In this document: piece by piece, positions 35,202 to 46,916 of the stretch
Position numbering within the stretch: position 1 is the first letter of the stretch
How the letters are laid out: each line of letters begins with the position of its first letter
Assembly: GCA_030680415.1 (NCBI GenBank)
Contig: JAUXVE010000083.1
Location: forward strand, 1-64,000
DNA: 64,000 nucleotides
Direction of reading: 5' to 3'
From: Rubrivivax sp.
GTDB lineage: Bacteria; Pseudomonadota; Gammaproteobacteria; Burkholderiales; Burkholderiaceae_C
Position numbers and translations under genes: made by a program
The notes under the pieces: generated by a model
Told to the model about the DNA's origin: nothing
The model's database searches: none
Seen by the model: only the letters and a program-made list of their open reading frames with translations

Positions 35202-35414
35202 ATGACCATCGACTCCATGCGGTCGCAGCATCCGGGCGATCAGATCGCCCTGCAGGTCCTCGTCACGCCCCTCGGAGCACAGGCGCCGGGGCGGATGGCC
35301 GACGCGCCGCGGCCTGCGGTGTACATCAACCCGTGGCCCTACCTGGTCATCGGCAGGGGGTGGAACGGCGGCGGCTGGCACGGCGGTGGTGGCAACTGCG
35401 GGCACCGACGCTAG
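35202..35414 (+). CDS. Small Gly/His-rich hypothetical protein (70 aa)
   Basis: Starts at ATG 35202 after GGGAGA. The C-terminal 25 residues are rich in Gly, Trp and His (GRGWNGGGWHGGGGNCGHRR), which may be a metal-binding or disordered tail. No signal peptide is visible. Its stop touches the 3' end of the decayed PEP-CTERM gene. Function unknown. Confidence 0.45.
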   Translation: MTIDSMRSQHPGDQIALQVLVTPLGAQAPGRMADAPRPAVYINPWPYLVIGRGWNGGGWHGGGGNCGHRR

Positions 35415-35972
35415 GCAAACCGCCGCCGTGTGGCAACGAGTCCGACCGCGGCAACGCCCAGCAAGGCGAGCGTCCCCGGTTCCGGCACGTCGGTCGGGGA
35501 CGGGTCACCGGTGATCATGTCCTGCCTGCCAGAGGCTTCGAGGGTCATGCCGTATTTGCCATCCAGCGAAGACGTACTGCCAATGGCAGTGAAGAAGCTG
35601 TCAGGGTGATCCTCGGTCGCCTTCTCGAATTCGGATGCCCTGAAGCTGCCGTCGGCGATGTCCCACGCCCCGTTGACGTCCTCGTACTTGCTCTCCCCAG
35701 CCGCCGCCGATGCGCTCATAGACGTCGTAGCAGTACATGAACAGGTCGTTCAGGCCGTCGGCGAAGATGCTCGCTTCGACGCCGCTGTACGCCGTGACGG
35801 CGCCCTGGAATCGGCCCGCAGCCGTGTCGGCCGATTGCGGGCTGGTCCCTGACTGTGGCGGATACGTGATCCTCACGCTGTCGGAGGATGGAGCGGTCGG
35901 GCCGTTGAAGATGGAGGTGTCGAAGACGACGGTGACCACGATTCGTGAAGCCCTGCGCAGCGGCCGGGACAT
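35411..35972 (-). pseudogene. Decayed PEP-CTERM sorted protein gene
   Basis: Two overlapping frames form one PEP-CTERM protein. The upstream frame carries the N-terminal part (RFQGAVTAYSGVEASIFADG, DLFMYCYDVYERIGGGW). The downstream frame carries AWDIADGSFRASEFEK, YGMTLEASGRQDMITGD and the sorting tail VPEPGTLALLGVAAVGLVA with TRRRFA, the Pro-Glu-Pro motif, helix and basic end read by the exosortase system. The frames cross near 35700. From memory of the family about 50 residues are missing at the junction, and no signal peptide is seen, so the gene is probably dead. Confidence 0.72.
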
Positions 35973-36034
35973 GCCAGCGTGCGGCGGTGCCGGCGGTGCT
36001 CGGCGACGCGCGCCTTGCCGTCCGCTGGCCGGCC

Positions 36035-36343
36035 TCAGGGCCGCGGCAGCACCTTGATCCTGATCGCCACCGCGGGCCAGCCGGCGGCCAGCAGCGCCGC
36101 CTCCAGCGCCGGCATCAGTTGCCGCAGCTTGGCCGCGGCCGAAGAGTCGGCGACCAGCAGCACCCAGCCGGCGTCGTCCAGCGGACCCGGCCGCACCGCG
36201 GGCCGCATCGACTCCGGCAGCAGGCCGGCGACGGTATCCAGGCGCGCGCGCGAGTCATGCATGCGCCGCAGCAGGCTGTTGAGCGGCTCGCTGTGACCCA
36301 GTGCGGTGGCCAGCGGTGTGGCATTCCAGACCGAAGCGGACAT
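36035..36343 (-). CDS. DciA-like (DUF721) protein
   Basis: 102 residues resembling the DUF721/DciA family, whose members load the replicative helicase where DnaC is absent. Here it is a short form (LNSLLRRMHDSRARLDTVAG, GWVLLVADSSAAAKLRQLMP, AIRIKVLPRP). A DUF721 gene divergent from secA is a common betaproteobacterial arrangement, which supports the call. Whether this short version loads helicase is unknown. Confidence 0.68.
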   Translation of the reverse strand: MSASVWNATPLATALGHSEPLNSLLRRMHDSRARLDTVAGLLPESMRPAVRPGPLDDAGWVLLVADSSAAAKLRQLMPALEAALLAAGWPAVAIRIKVLPRP

Positions 36344-36616
36344 GACCCTAGTCTAGCGATGCCGGTCTGTGACACGAGCGGGATCGGTGTGCTGGCGGCC
36401 GTTCAAGGGCCAGGCAGGCCGAGGGCCGGGTGCTAAACTCAAACGCTCTTCGCCCCTTGCGCCCAGCGCGCGCCGGCGGCCCTGTTGCCCGCTGCACGGG
36501 CTGCCTTGCAGGTGGCCCTTTCGGCCACAGACAGCCGTCTTTCGCGCGTCGCTGTCCCAGACCCGCCTGGGTCATGGGCCCGCGCCGGACCCGTCCCACT
36601 CCAGCCACCACGCCGC

Positions 36617-39364
<2,748 letters not shown>

Positions 39365-39431
39365 CGCGCGGCTGAAGCCGGATCGGTGCCCTGGCGCAGA
39401 CCGGGGCGATCCAGGGGCGACAAGGAAGAAA

Positions 39432-39461
39432 AAGCCCCCGCGAGGCAACCCGCGGGGGCTT
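39432..39461. terminator. Bidirectional terminator between secA and the subtilisin gene
   Basis: Perfect 11-bp stem AAGCCCCCGCG / CGCGGGGGCTT with an 8-base loop, flanked by A-rich sequence on the left and TCGTTCTT on the right, so it can stop transcription from both sides. A second hairpin CGGGGCGCC / GGCGCCCCG lies at 39471-39490, just before the convergent gene's stop. Confidence 0.85.
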
Positions 39462-39499
39462 CGTTCTTGACGGGGCGCCGAGGCGCCCCGCTGGCCGGC

Positions 39500-42097
39500 T
39501 CAGGGCCGGTCGATCGTGAACGCCGGCGAGGCCCAGGTTTCCCAGTGCGCCGGGTTGTTCTCGTCGCCCAGTGCCTTGAGCACCGAGACCTTCAGCACAT
39601 AGCTGCCGTCAGGCACCGCCAGCCACTGGCTGGCGTTCTTTCCTTTGCCGGTGAGCGTGGTGCCGTCCCAGGCGAAGGCGAAGAATCCGGTCGCCGTGCT
39701 GTTGCGCGGCAGGTATTCGTCGTCGCTCACCCGTTGCCATGACTTGCCGGTCACGGCATCGACTCCTTCGATGCGAACGCGACGGGCGTGGTGGTCGAGG
39801 TGCATCAGGACATAGGGGATGTCGGCGCCCTGCAGCGTGAAGACATCGCCGGCGTCCGCGAACCCGAAGTTCACGCCGTCCGGACTCCAGCCCAAGCGCG
39901 GGAAGTTGTTCGCCGTCGGCACCAGCACCTGCTTGCTCTGGTAGTCGCCGATGAAGCCGGCAAACGGCACCCGGAAGACCTTGCTGGCGTCGGCGGCGTC
40001 GGTCAGCACGATGTAGCCGCCGTACTGGCCGTTCACCGGCAAGGTGGCCGGCGTGATCGTCGCATCGACAGTGGCGCTGCCGTTGGGGGGCACCGTGACG
40101 CTCGCCGCGCTGAAGGACACGCTGGCATTCGAGGTGTTGAACGCCGGGGTGAACGTATTCGCTCCGGTCGACAGCGCATTGACCGACGACAAGTTGTAGG
40201 TCACCGCCGACGATCCCTTGTTCTCGATCTTCAGCGTCTGCGTGAACGGCCCGGCCTCGCCCTCGCCGGCGGCGATCTTGGCCGGCTCGACGCGCGTCGT
40301 CGCGAGGATCGCATCGTCGATGTCGAGCATGCCCGCGCCCTGGCGATGCACGTTGTCGAGCAAGCCCAAGCCCGGGTTGCCCCACCAAGGCTTCGGGTCG
40401 GCGCTGTTTTGCAGGATGCCGCGCACCGCCTGCGACGGTGTCTTCGGCTGTGCCTGGCGCAGCAATGCGACGGCGCCGGCCACGTGCGGCGACGACATCG
40501 ACGTGCCGCTAATCGTTGCGTAGGCGCCGGATTCCAGCGGGTAGGTCGAGTAGATCAATCCGCCGGGAGCGCCGATGTCGGGCTTGAGCTGCAGGTCGGG
40601 CGACAGGCCGTAGGAGCTGAAGCTCGAAATCAGGCCCCCCGTCGGGTTGACGAACGATCCGGTACCGCTCTGCCAGTTGAGCGTCTGTGAGCCCGCGGCG
40701 ATCGCGTTGTTGATGGCGACGCCTTCGGTGTCAGATACGGCAACCACCGGAATCGTGATCGCCGGCGTGCCGGCTACGGTCGGTGAGAAACGTCCCACCG
40801 AGTTGTTGTAGAGAACGACGGCCGCCGCGCCGGCGTTCATCGCGTTCAACGCCTTGGTGTGGAAAGGGCAGGTGCCGCGCCGGATCAGCGCCGCGGTGCC
40901 CGCGAGGCTTCCCGCAGGCAACGCGCTACAGGCGTCGTTGGTCGTCGCGGGGGTGCCGGTCCTGGCCAGTGGCAGGCTGCCGGTGGACGGCGCCAGCGGC
41001 GCGGCCGCGGCGTTGGCGTAGCCGACCGTCAACCCGGCTGGATCGACCGAGAAGGTGTTCAGCGCGACATGCGAATTGTCGAACGAAGCCACCCCGATGA
41101 CCTTCTCGCCCAGCCCCGGCGCACCGGCCGAGTACAGCCCATTGGCGCCGCTGTTGCCGATCGACGCGACGACGACCATTCCCTTGTCGACAAGGCGCGA
41201 CGCCGCCTGCGCGGTCGGGTACTGCGGCCACTGGAAGGCCGAGCCGATGCTCATGTTGAGCACGTGCATGCCGTCGGCCAGCGCGCGCTCCATCGCCGCG
41301 ATCATGATGTCGGCGGTGGTCGAGCCGGCGCAGCCGAAGACGCGGTAGGCGCCGAAGGTCACCCCGGGCGCGACACCCTTGACCACGCCGCTGGCGCCGA
41401 CGATGCCCGCCACGTGCGTGCCGTGGCCGCCGCAGTCGTCGGGGTTGGGGTCAGGCACCGGGACCGGGTTGTAGCCAGGGTCCGCGGGGTTGGCGTTGAA
41501 GGCGTCGCCGACGAAGTCATACCCGTGCGTGATGCGCGCGGTCGGGAACGGCGTCGAGCCGTTCGTGCCGTTGCCGCCGAAGTCCGGATGGTCGATGTCG
41601 ATGCCGGTATCCATCACCGCGACCTTGACGCCGGCGCCGGTCAGGCCCAGCGTGTTCTGCGCGATGTCGGCGCCGGTCATCGCGATCGCCGTGGCCATGT
41701 CGGCCGCGCTGCCGCCGCCGGTGCGCTCGGGCGCCGGTGCCTGGATGATCTCCACCGGCCACATCGCCTTGACGCCGGCGATCTGCGCCAGCTTGGCGCG
41801 GTCGCGCGCATCGACCTCGACCGACAAGCCGTTGAACAGCGTGTCGAAGGCGCGCCGCTCGGTGTAGCGCAGGCCCGCCGCAGCCGCGGCACGGCGGAAG
41901 GCGGCCTGCTCGCTGCGCACGGCGGCGGCCGTGTTGCCGTCGGCCACCGGCTTGCCTGCCAGCTCGACGAACCACAGGCGGCCGTTCTCGGCCGCGGCGC
42001 TCGGCGCCGTTCGTTGCGCATGGGCGAGCGGCCAGCCCGTCGACAGCGCGACCGCGACGGCGATGCCGGCCAGCCGCAAGATGGACTTCCTCATCAT
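39500..42097 (-). CDS. Secreted subtilisin-family (S8) serine protease with PA domain
   Basis: 865 residues. Signal peptide (LAGIAVAVALSTGWPLAHA), an inhibitor-I9-type propeptide (about 40-125, ending VKAMWPVEII), then the catalytic domain: Asp in VAVMDTGIDIDHPDF, His in DDCGGHGTHVAGI and Ser in SGTSMSSPHVAGAVAL. A protease-associated (PA) domain is inserted before the Ser region (RRGTCPFHTKALNAMNAGAA). The C-terminal 300 residues are beta-sandwich modules. AGGAGG precedes the start. It is divergent from a small gene that looks like a free-standing propeptide. Confidence 0.93.
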   Translation of the reverse strand: MMRKSILRLAGIAVAVALSTGWPLAHAQRTAPSAAAENGRLWFVELAGKPVADGNTAAAVRSEQAAFRRAAAAAGLRYTERRAFDTLFNGLSVEVDARDRAKLAQIAGVKAMWPVEIIQAPAPERTGGGSAADMATAIAMTGADIAQNTLGLTGAGVKVAVMDTGIDIDHPDFGGNGTNGSTPFPTARITHGYDFVGDAFNANPADPGYNPVPVPDPNPDDCGGHGTHVAGIVGASGVVKGVAPGVTFGAYRVFGCAGSTTADIMIAAMERALADGMHVLNMSIGSAFQWPQYPTAQAASRLVDKGMVVVASIGNSGANGLYSAGAPGLGEKVIGVASFDNSHVALNTFSVDPAGLTVGYANAAAAPLAPSTGSLPLARTGTPATTNDACSALPAGSLAGTAALIRRGTCPFHTKALNAMNAGAAAVVLYNNSVGRFSPTVAGTPAITIPVVAVSDTEGVAINNAIAAGSQTLNWQSGTGSFVNPTGGLISSFSSYGLSPDLQLKPDIGAPGGLIYSTYPLESGAYATISGTSMSSPHVAGAVALLRQAQPKTPSQAVRGILQNSADPKPWWGNPGLGLLDNVHRQGAGMLDIDDAILATTRVEPAKIAAGEGEAGPFTQTLKIENKGSSAVTYNLSSVNALSTGANTFTPAFNTSNASVSFSAASVTVPPNGSATVDATITPATLPVNGQYGGYIVLTDAADASKVFRVPFAGFIGDYQSKQVLVPTANNFPRLGWSPDGVNFGFADAGDVFTLQGADIPYVLMHLDHHARRVRIEGVDAVTGKSWQRVSDDEYLPRNSTATGFFAFAWDGTTLTGKGKNASQWLAVPDGSYVLKVSVLKALGDENNPAHWETWASPAFTIDRP

Positions 42098-42414
42098 TGC
42101 TAACCCTCCTGGTGCGGCGCCATGGCCGGGTCGGTTCGTGGCCGGGGCGTCCGCGGGCTTCGAATTGCCGTCGCACCTGCGGCCGTCGCGGCGTCCTCCT
42201 GCGCGACGATCGCCGGCGCCTGCGGCACCGTAGGGCGGGACGAAGGCACGGCCTGCGCCACAACGCCGTGAGATTTTTCACGGCAACACGGCGGCGGCCA
42301 TGGGTAGTTACCTGTGTTGCAACGGTCCGGAAGCAGCGATCCCCCTCGGATAGGGGGTGCCAGGGGCGGCAGCGGCTTGGTAAATGCGCTGCTCTGGCTT
42401 CAATGCCGCTTTGA
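42098..42414. other. Divergent intergenic region with two palindromes
   Basis: About 317 bases between the divergent subtilisin and propeptide-like genes. It contains GCCGTGA-GATTTT-TCACGGC (42265-42284), a 7-bp inverted repeat suitable for a shared operator, and CCCCCT / AGGGGG at 42341-42357. No gene is visible. Confidence 0.5.
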
Positions 42415-42921
42415 ATGATCCGCGCCACCATGAAGCCGATTGGCCAGCGCCCTTCGTCGTGCGCCATGTCCCTGCTGCATGCCGGACGGTGCCTGTGCTT
42501 CGGCGCAGCCGTGGTGAGCACGACGCCGGTGCTGGCGGGTGATGTCGTGCCGACGACGCGAACGCCCGCCAGCTTGGTCGCCGAACCGATGCCGCCCAAC
42601 ATCCTGGATGGCGCACAGACTCCGGCTACTGGCAGCGTGCAGGTGTGGGTCGACCTCGCGATGCCTGCGCAGGCGACGATCGCGATGCCTTCCCCGCGTG
42701 CCGCCTACCGGCATGCCCTCGATGCGCAACTGCAGGCGCTCGCCTTCCGCCTGAGCGGCCTGGGCGGTGTCGAGCTGGCGCGCGTGCGAAGTGTGCGCAA
42801 CTCGATCGCGGTCGAACTGCCGGCCGACGCGATCGACGCGGTCCGGCGGCTGCCCGGGGTGCTGCAGCTGCGGCCGGTCATCCACCCCCATCGCATCGAG
42901 ATCCCGCCGCCGGCGCCATAG
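42415..42921 (+). CDS. Free-standing inhibitor-I9/propeptide-like secreted protein
   Basis: 168 residues. A signal peptide ([20 protein letters not shown]) is followed by a single domain with the pattern of subtilisin propeptides: [12 protein letters not shown], a helix ([16 protein letters not shown]), a strand ([17 protein letters not shown]) and [16 protein letters not shown] before the stop. The same order appears in the propeptide of the divergent protease at 39500-42097. Free I9 domains can act as protease inhibitors or chaperones. It could instead be the front end of a lost second protease, since these propeptides normally run on into a catalytic domain. Starts at 42415 or 42430 are both possible. 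Confidence 0.62.
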   Translation: MIRATMKPIGQRPSSCAMSLLHAGRCLCFGAAVVSTTPVLAGDVVPTTRTPASLVAEPMPPNILDGAQTPATGSVQVWVDLAMPAQATIAMPSPRAAYRHALDAQLQALAFRLSGLGGVELARVRSVRNSIAVELPADAIDAVRRLPGVLQLRPVIHPHRIEIPPPAP

Positions 42922-43028
42922 GCGGCGTCGCCAGTCTGCGGCCGACCCTGTGGGGTGCGGCAGACCCTCGGGCAGCGAGGCCCGCGGTCTTCCTACAATG
43001 CGCGTCCCCTCCCGTCCCGAGGCGCGCG

Positions 43029-44267
43029 ATGCCAGTCAACCTGTCCGTCCCTGATCTGCTGGCCCTGCACGCCGTCGCCGGCCTGCGCATCGCCACCACG
43101 ATGGCCGGGATCCGCAAGGCGAACCGGCGCGACCTGGTGCTGTTTGCGCTCGACGAGGGCGCGGCCGTGGCCGGCGTGTTCACGAACAACCGCTTCTGCG
43201 CCGCGCCGGTGCAGATGTGCCGCGAACATCTGGCGCTGGGCAAAGGCATCCGCGCGCTGCTGGTCAACACCGGCAACGCCAACGCCGGCACCGGGGCCGA
43301 CGGCCTGGCACGGGCCCAGCGCAGTTGCCAGGCGCTGGCCGGGCAACTGGCGCTGCGGGCGACGCAGGTGCTGCCGTTCTCGACCGGCGTGATCATGGAA
43401 GCGTTGCCGGTCGAACGCATCGAGGCCGCGCTGCCGGCGCTGGTGTCGTCGCTGCGGCCGGCCGACGGCGCCGCCTGGGCCGAGGCGGCTGCCGGCATCA
43501 TGACCACCGACACGCTGCCCAAGGCGGCGTCGCGACAAGTCTCCATCGGCGGCCGCACCGTCACCGTCACCGGCATCACCAAGGGCGCCGGCATGATCCG
43601 CCCCGACATGGCCACCATGCTGGGCTTCATGGCCACCGACGCCGTCATCGCGCCGGCGCTGCTGCAGCCGCTGCTGCGCGAAGCGGCCGACCTCAGCTTC
43701 AACCGCATCACCATCGACGGCGACACCTCGACCAACGACTCGTTCATGCTGATGGCCACGCAGCGTGCCGGCCATGCGCCGATCACCGCGCTCGACTCGC
43801 TCGAGGGCCGGACGCTGCGCGACGCCGTGGTCGCCGTGTCGCAGCAGCTGGCGCAGGCCATCGTGCGCGACGGCGAGGGCGCCACCAAGTTCATCACCGT
43901 GCAGGTGCAGGGTGGGCGCAGCGAGGCCGAATGCAGGCTCGCGGCCTACGCCATCGCGCATTCGCCGCTGGTGAAGACGGCCTTCTTCGCCAGCGACCCC
44001 AACCTCGGCCGCATCCTCGCCGCGGTCGGCTACGCCGGCATCGCCGACCTCGACCAGAACCTCATCGACCTTTTCCTGGACGGCGTGCACGTGGTGCGCG
44101 AAGGCGGCCGCCATCCCGACTATCGCGAGGAAGACGGCCAGCGCGTCATGAAGCAAAGCGAGATCGCCGTGCGCGTGGACCTGCACCGCGGGCCGGCCGA
44201 GGCCACGGTGTGGACCTGCGACCTGTCGCACGACTACGTCAGCATCAACGCCGACTACCGCTCGTGA
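43029..44267 (+). CDS. argJ: Glutamate N-acetyltransferase / amino-acid acetyltransferase
   Basis: 412 residues. ArgJ recycles the acetyl group from N-acetylornithine to glutamate in arginine synthesis and can also use acetyl-CoA. The self-cleavage site is in [20 protein letters not shown], where the Thr becomes the N-terminal nucleophile of the beta chain. Other blocks: [38 protein letters not shown] and [14 protein letters not shown] 43029 begins the conserved MPVNL segment; the longer frame runs through the propeptide-like gene in another frame. Confidence 0.96.
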   Translation: MPVNLSVPDLLALHAVAGLRIATTMAGIRKANRRDLVLFALDEGAAVAGVFTNNRFCAAPVQMCREHLALGKGIRALLVNTGNANAGTGADGLARAQRSCQALAGQLALRATQVLPFSTGVIMEALPVERIEAALPALVSSLRPADGAAWAEAAAGIMTTDTLPKAASRQVSIGGRTVTVTGITKGAGMIRPDMATMLGFMATDAVIAPALLQPLLREAADLSFNRITIDGDTSTNDSFMLMATQRAGHAPITALDSLEGRTLRDAVVAVSQQLAQAIVRDGEGATKFITVQVQGGRSEAECRLAAYAIAHSPLVKTAFFASDPNLGRILAAVGYAGIADLDQNLIDLFLDGVHVVREGGRHPDYREEDGQRVMKQSEIAVRVDLHRGPAEATVWTCDLSHDYVSINADYRS

Positions 44268-44274
44268 GCCGCCC

Positions 44275-45601
44275 TTGAGGTGGCCCAAGCTGCCGCTGCG
44301 CCTGGGCCTGCCCGCGCTGCCGGCGGACGACCTCTGGCGCGATCGCATCTACCTGCGGCTGTGGAGCTCGATCCTCACCAGCTCCTTCGCCAACCAGGTG
44401 ATGATGCTGGCGCTGCCGCTCACCGCGGCCGTGCTGCTGCACGCCACGCCGACGCAGATGGGGCTGCTCACGGGCAATCGAGCTGCTGCCCTTCCTGCTG
44501 CTGTCGCTGCCCTCGGGGGTGTGGCTGGACCGCGTGCGCAAGCTGCCGGTGTACGTGGTGGGCGAAAGCGGTGCCGCGCTGGCGGCGGCCAGCGTGCCGC
44601 TGGCCTGGTGGCTGGGCTGGCTGTCGATGGAGTGGCTGTACCTGGTGGGCTTCCTGCTCGGCACCGTGCACACGGTGGCCGGCACCGCGGCGCAGATCGT
44701 GCTGATGCAGGTGGTGGCGCGCGACCGGCTGGTCGAGGCGCATGCCAAGAACGCGCTGGCTTCCTCCGGCGCCGAGGTCGCGGGCCCGGGACTGGCCGGC
44801 GCCCTGATCAAGCTCGTCGGCGCGCCCGTGGCGCTGCTCGTGAATGCCTTGCTGCTGCTGGGCTCGGCGCTCATCCTGCGCGGCATCCGCGTGCACGAGC
44901 GGCGCGACGCGCGGCCCGACGCACACTTCGGGCGCGACCTGATGGTGGGGCTGCGCTTCGTCGTCGGCCACCGCCTGCTGCTGACGCTGGCGGTGCTGAT
45001 GGGCGTGTGGCAGATGTGCCATTACGCCGCGATGACGGTGCAGATCCTGTTCGCCACGCGCACGCTGGGCCTGTCGGAACAGGCGGTGGGCCTGTGCTAC
45101 ATGGGCATGGGCGTGGGCACCATCACCGGCAGCATCTACGGCCGCCGCGTCAGCGTGGCGCTCGGCCCCGGGCCTTGCCTGGTGATGGGTTATGCCATCT
45201 GCGGCAGCGGCTGGCTGCTGCTGGCGGCGGCGCCGGCCAACGCCTGGGGCGTGGCGGCGTTTGCGCTGATGCTGATCACCTTCACCACCGGCGCGGTGTT
45301 CATCTTCATCAACTTCCTGGCGCTGCGCCAGGCCGTCACGCCCGAGCCGCTGCTGGGCCGCATGACGAGCACGATGCGCTGGCTGACGCTGCTGGCCGCG
45401 CCGCCGGGGGCCTTGCTCGGCGGCTGGCTCGGCGAACACGTGGGGTTGCGCTCGGCGCTGCTGTTTGCCGGCGTGGTGTCGGCGCTGCTGGTGGTGGTGG
45501 CCTGGCGGCTGCCGCTGATCCGCGAGCTGAAGGTGCTGCCGCAGCCCGAACACGACTCGGATTGGCTGGGCGTTGAGGCCAGCGTGCGGCCGGCCGAGTG
45601 A
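44275..45601 (+). pseudogene. MFS transporter with a one-base frameshift
   Basis: A major-facilitator protein read in two frames. The first, from TTG 44275, gives LWSSILTSSFANQVMMLALP and ends sensibly at ATPTQMGLLT. The second continues with AIELLPFLLLSLPSGVWLDR and runs to 45601 with eight or nine further helices (VGLRFVVGHRLLLTLAVLMG). One extra G in GGG at 44472-44474 accounts for the break. Apart from that the protein looks intact and is not decayed, so a recent mutation or a sequencing error are equally likely. It follows argJ by 7 bases. Substrate unknown; an exporter type is likely. Confidence 0.82.
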
Positions 45602-45604
45602 CGT

Positions 45605-45853
45605 TCAGGCGGTGTCGCGAAGCTCCATGCGGCGCTCGATGCGCTCGACACGGTCGCTGAACCCATCCATCCGCAGATGCAGGGCGGCAATGTCCTCATG
45701 GATCAATGCCAGGCCCTTGTGGACCTGCACGAGCTGATTCTCCATGGAGACCAGGCGCGCCTTCATGTCGCGCTGCTCGCGGCGCATGTCGGCGACATCG
45801 GCGCGGATGGCCTTCAGGTGTTCGAGGACGAGGTTCTGTACTTCGTCGGTCAT
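45605..45853 (-). CDS. Small coiled-coil protein (82 aa)
   Basis: A highly charged helical protein with heptad repeats throughout (HLKAIRADVADMRREQRDMK, MENQLVQVHKGLALIHEDIA, RVERIERRMELRDTA). No signal peptide. Similar small proteins are scattered through proteobacteria, but I know no function. Its stop lies four bases after the MFS gene's convergent stop. Confidence 0.68.
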   Translation of the reverse strand: MTDEVQNLVLEHLKAIRADVADMRREQRDMKARLVSMENQLVQVHKGLALIHEDIAALHLRMDGFSDRVERIERRMELRDTA

Positions 45854-45900
45854 GCCGCCGCATCATACGCGCCGCACAGCCCCCGCGTGTTCGGCGGCCG

Positions 45901-46668
45901 TCAGTCGTTCACGCCGGCCAGTCCCGGCGAAAACCGGTCCACCGCGTCGGTGATGATGCCGTCGATGCCCAGCGCCACCAGCCGCCGTGCCTCGGCGGGG
46001 TCGTTGACCGTGTAGCACAGCGCGCGCAGGCCGGCGCCGTGCAGGCGGCTGATGAGGGCGGCGTCCATCAGCTTGCAGTTGGTGACCACGGCCACGCAGG
46101 CCAGTGATTGGGCCATCTCGAACCAGCCCGGCCACAGCGTGTCGACGAGCAGCGCGCGCGGGATGGCGGGTGCTGTTTCGCGCGCGCCTTGCAGCGCCTC
46201 GGGGCGGAAGGAACTGAGCAGCAGTGATGCCGGGGCATCGCGCCACAGCCGCGCGCAGGCCGCGCCGACGGCGACCCCGGTGGTGTGTTCGAAGCCCGGC
46301 GTCGGCTTGATCTCGACGTTGAGCGCAAAGCCGTTGCGCTGCACGTAGCGTGCCACCGCGTCCAGGCTGGGCAACGGCTCGCCGGCATAGGCGCGTGTGT
46401 GCCAGCCACCGGCGTCGATGCGTGACAGCTCGGACCAGGGGCGTTCACCGGCCACGCCGCGCTCGGGCGTGGTGCGGTCCAGCAGCGTGTCGTGCAGCAG
46501 GAAGGGCACGTCGTCGGCGCTGAGCTTGACGTCGCATTCGAAGGCGCGCCAGCCGTGCGAGGCGCCGACACGAAAGGCCGCCAGGGTGTTCTCCGGCGCC
46601 AGCTTGCCGGCGCCGCGGTGGGCGATCCACAGTGGCAGGGGCCAGGGGGGTGGAGGATCAGAGGGCAT
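45901..46668 (-). CDS. ugpQ: Glycerophosphodiester phosphodiesterase
   Basis: 255 residues of the GDPD family, TIM-barrel enzymes that hydrolyse glycerophosphodiesters to glycerol-3-phosphate and an alcohol. Active-site blocks: WIAHRGAGKLAPENTLAAF, ECDVKLSADDVPFLLHD and ALNVEIKPTPG. No signal peptide, as for cytoplasmic UgpQ. It is the last gene of the ugpBAECQ set but is separated from ugpC by about 250 bases carrying a palindromic repeat element. Confidence 0.93.
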   Translation of the reverse strand: MPSDPPPPWPLPLWIAHRGAGKLAPENTLAAFRVGASHGWRAFECDVKLSADDVPFLLHDTLLDRTTPERGVAGERPWSELSRIDAGGWHTRAYAGEPLPSLDAVARYVQRNGFALNVEIKPTPGFEHTTGVAVGAACARLWRDAPASLLLSSFRPEALQGARETAPAIPRALLVDTLWPGWFEMAQSLACVAVVTNCKLMDAALISRLHGAGLRALCYTVNDPAEARRLVALGIDGIITDAVDRFSPGLAGVND

Positions 46669-46695
46669 GGGGGGTGTGGGTGTGCGGTCTCAAGA

Positions 46696-46877
46696 CCCTC
46701 ACCCCAACCCTCTCCCGCAAGCGGGAGAGAGAGGAAGGCCTCTGCCGCAAGCGGGAGAGGGAGGAAGGCCTCTCCCGCTTGCCGGAGAGGGAGAAACGCC
46801 TTGCCGCGACCGGCAGTGGGGCAGGGTGTCTTGCTCCCTCTCCCCCGGCCACGGGGGAGAGGGCTGGGGTGAGGGGG
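46696..46877. repeat. REP-like palindromic element between ugpC and ugpQ
   Basis: A 182-bp element ending in inverted repeats CCCTCACCCCAACCCTCTCC and GGAGAGGGCTGGGGTGAGGG. Inside are three runs of the unit CCCGCAAGCGGGAGAG with variants, each forming a hairpin. This type of element is common in proteobacterial intergenic DNA. A related copy with the same ends sits in frame inside the oxidoreductase gene at 53746-53861. Confidence 0.85.
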
Positions 46878-46916
46878 TGCCGAAACACCGCAACGCCGCC
46901 CATCTGCACCGCCAGG

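Noticed and set aside
46696-46877. Possible short CRISPR array
   Set aside because: The repeated units are adjoining hairpins with no unique spacers of constant length and the whole is bounded by inverted repeats, as in REP-like elements.
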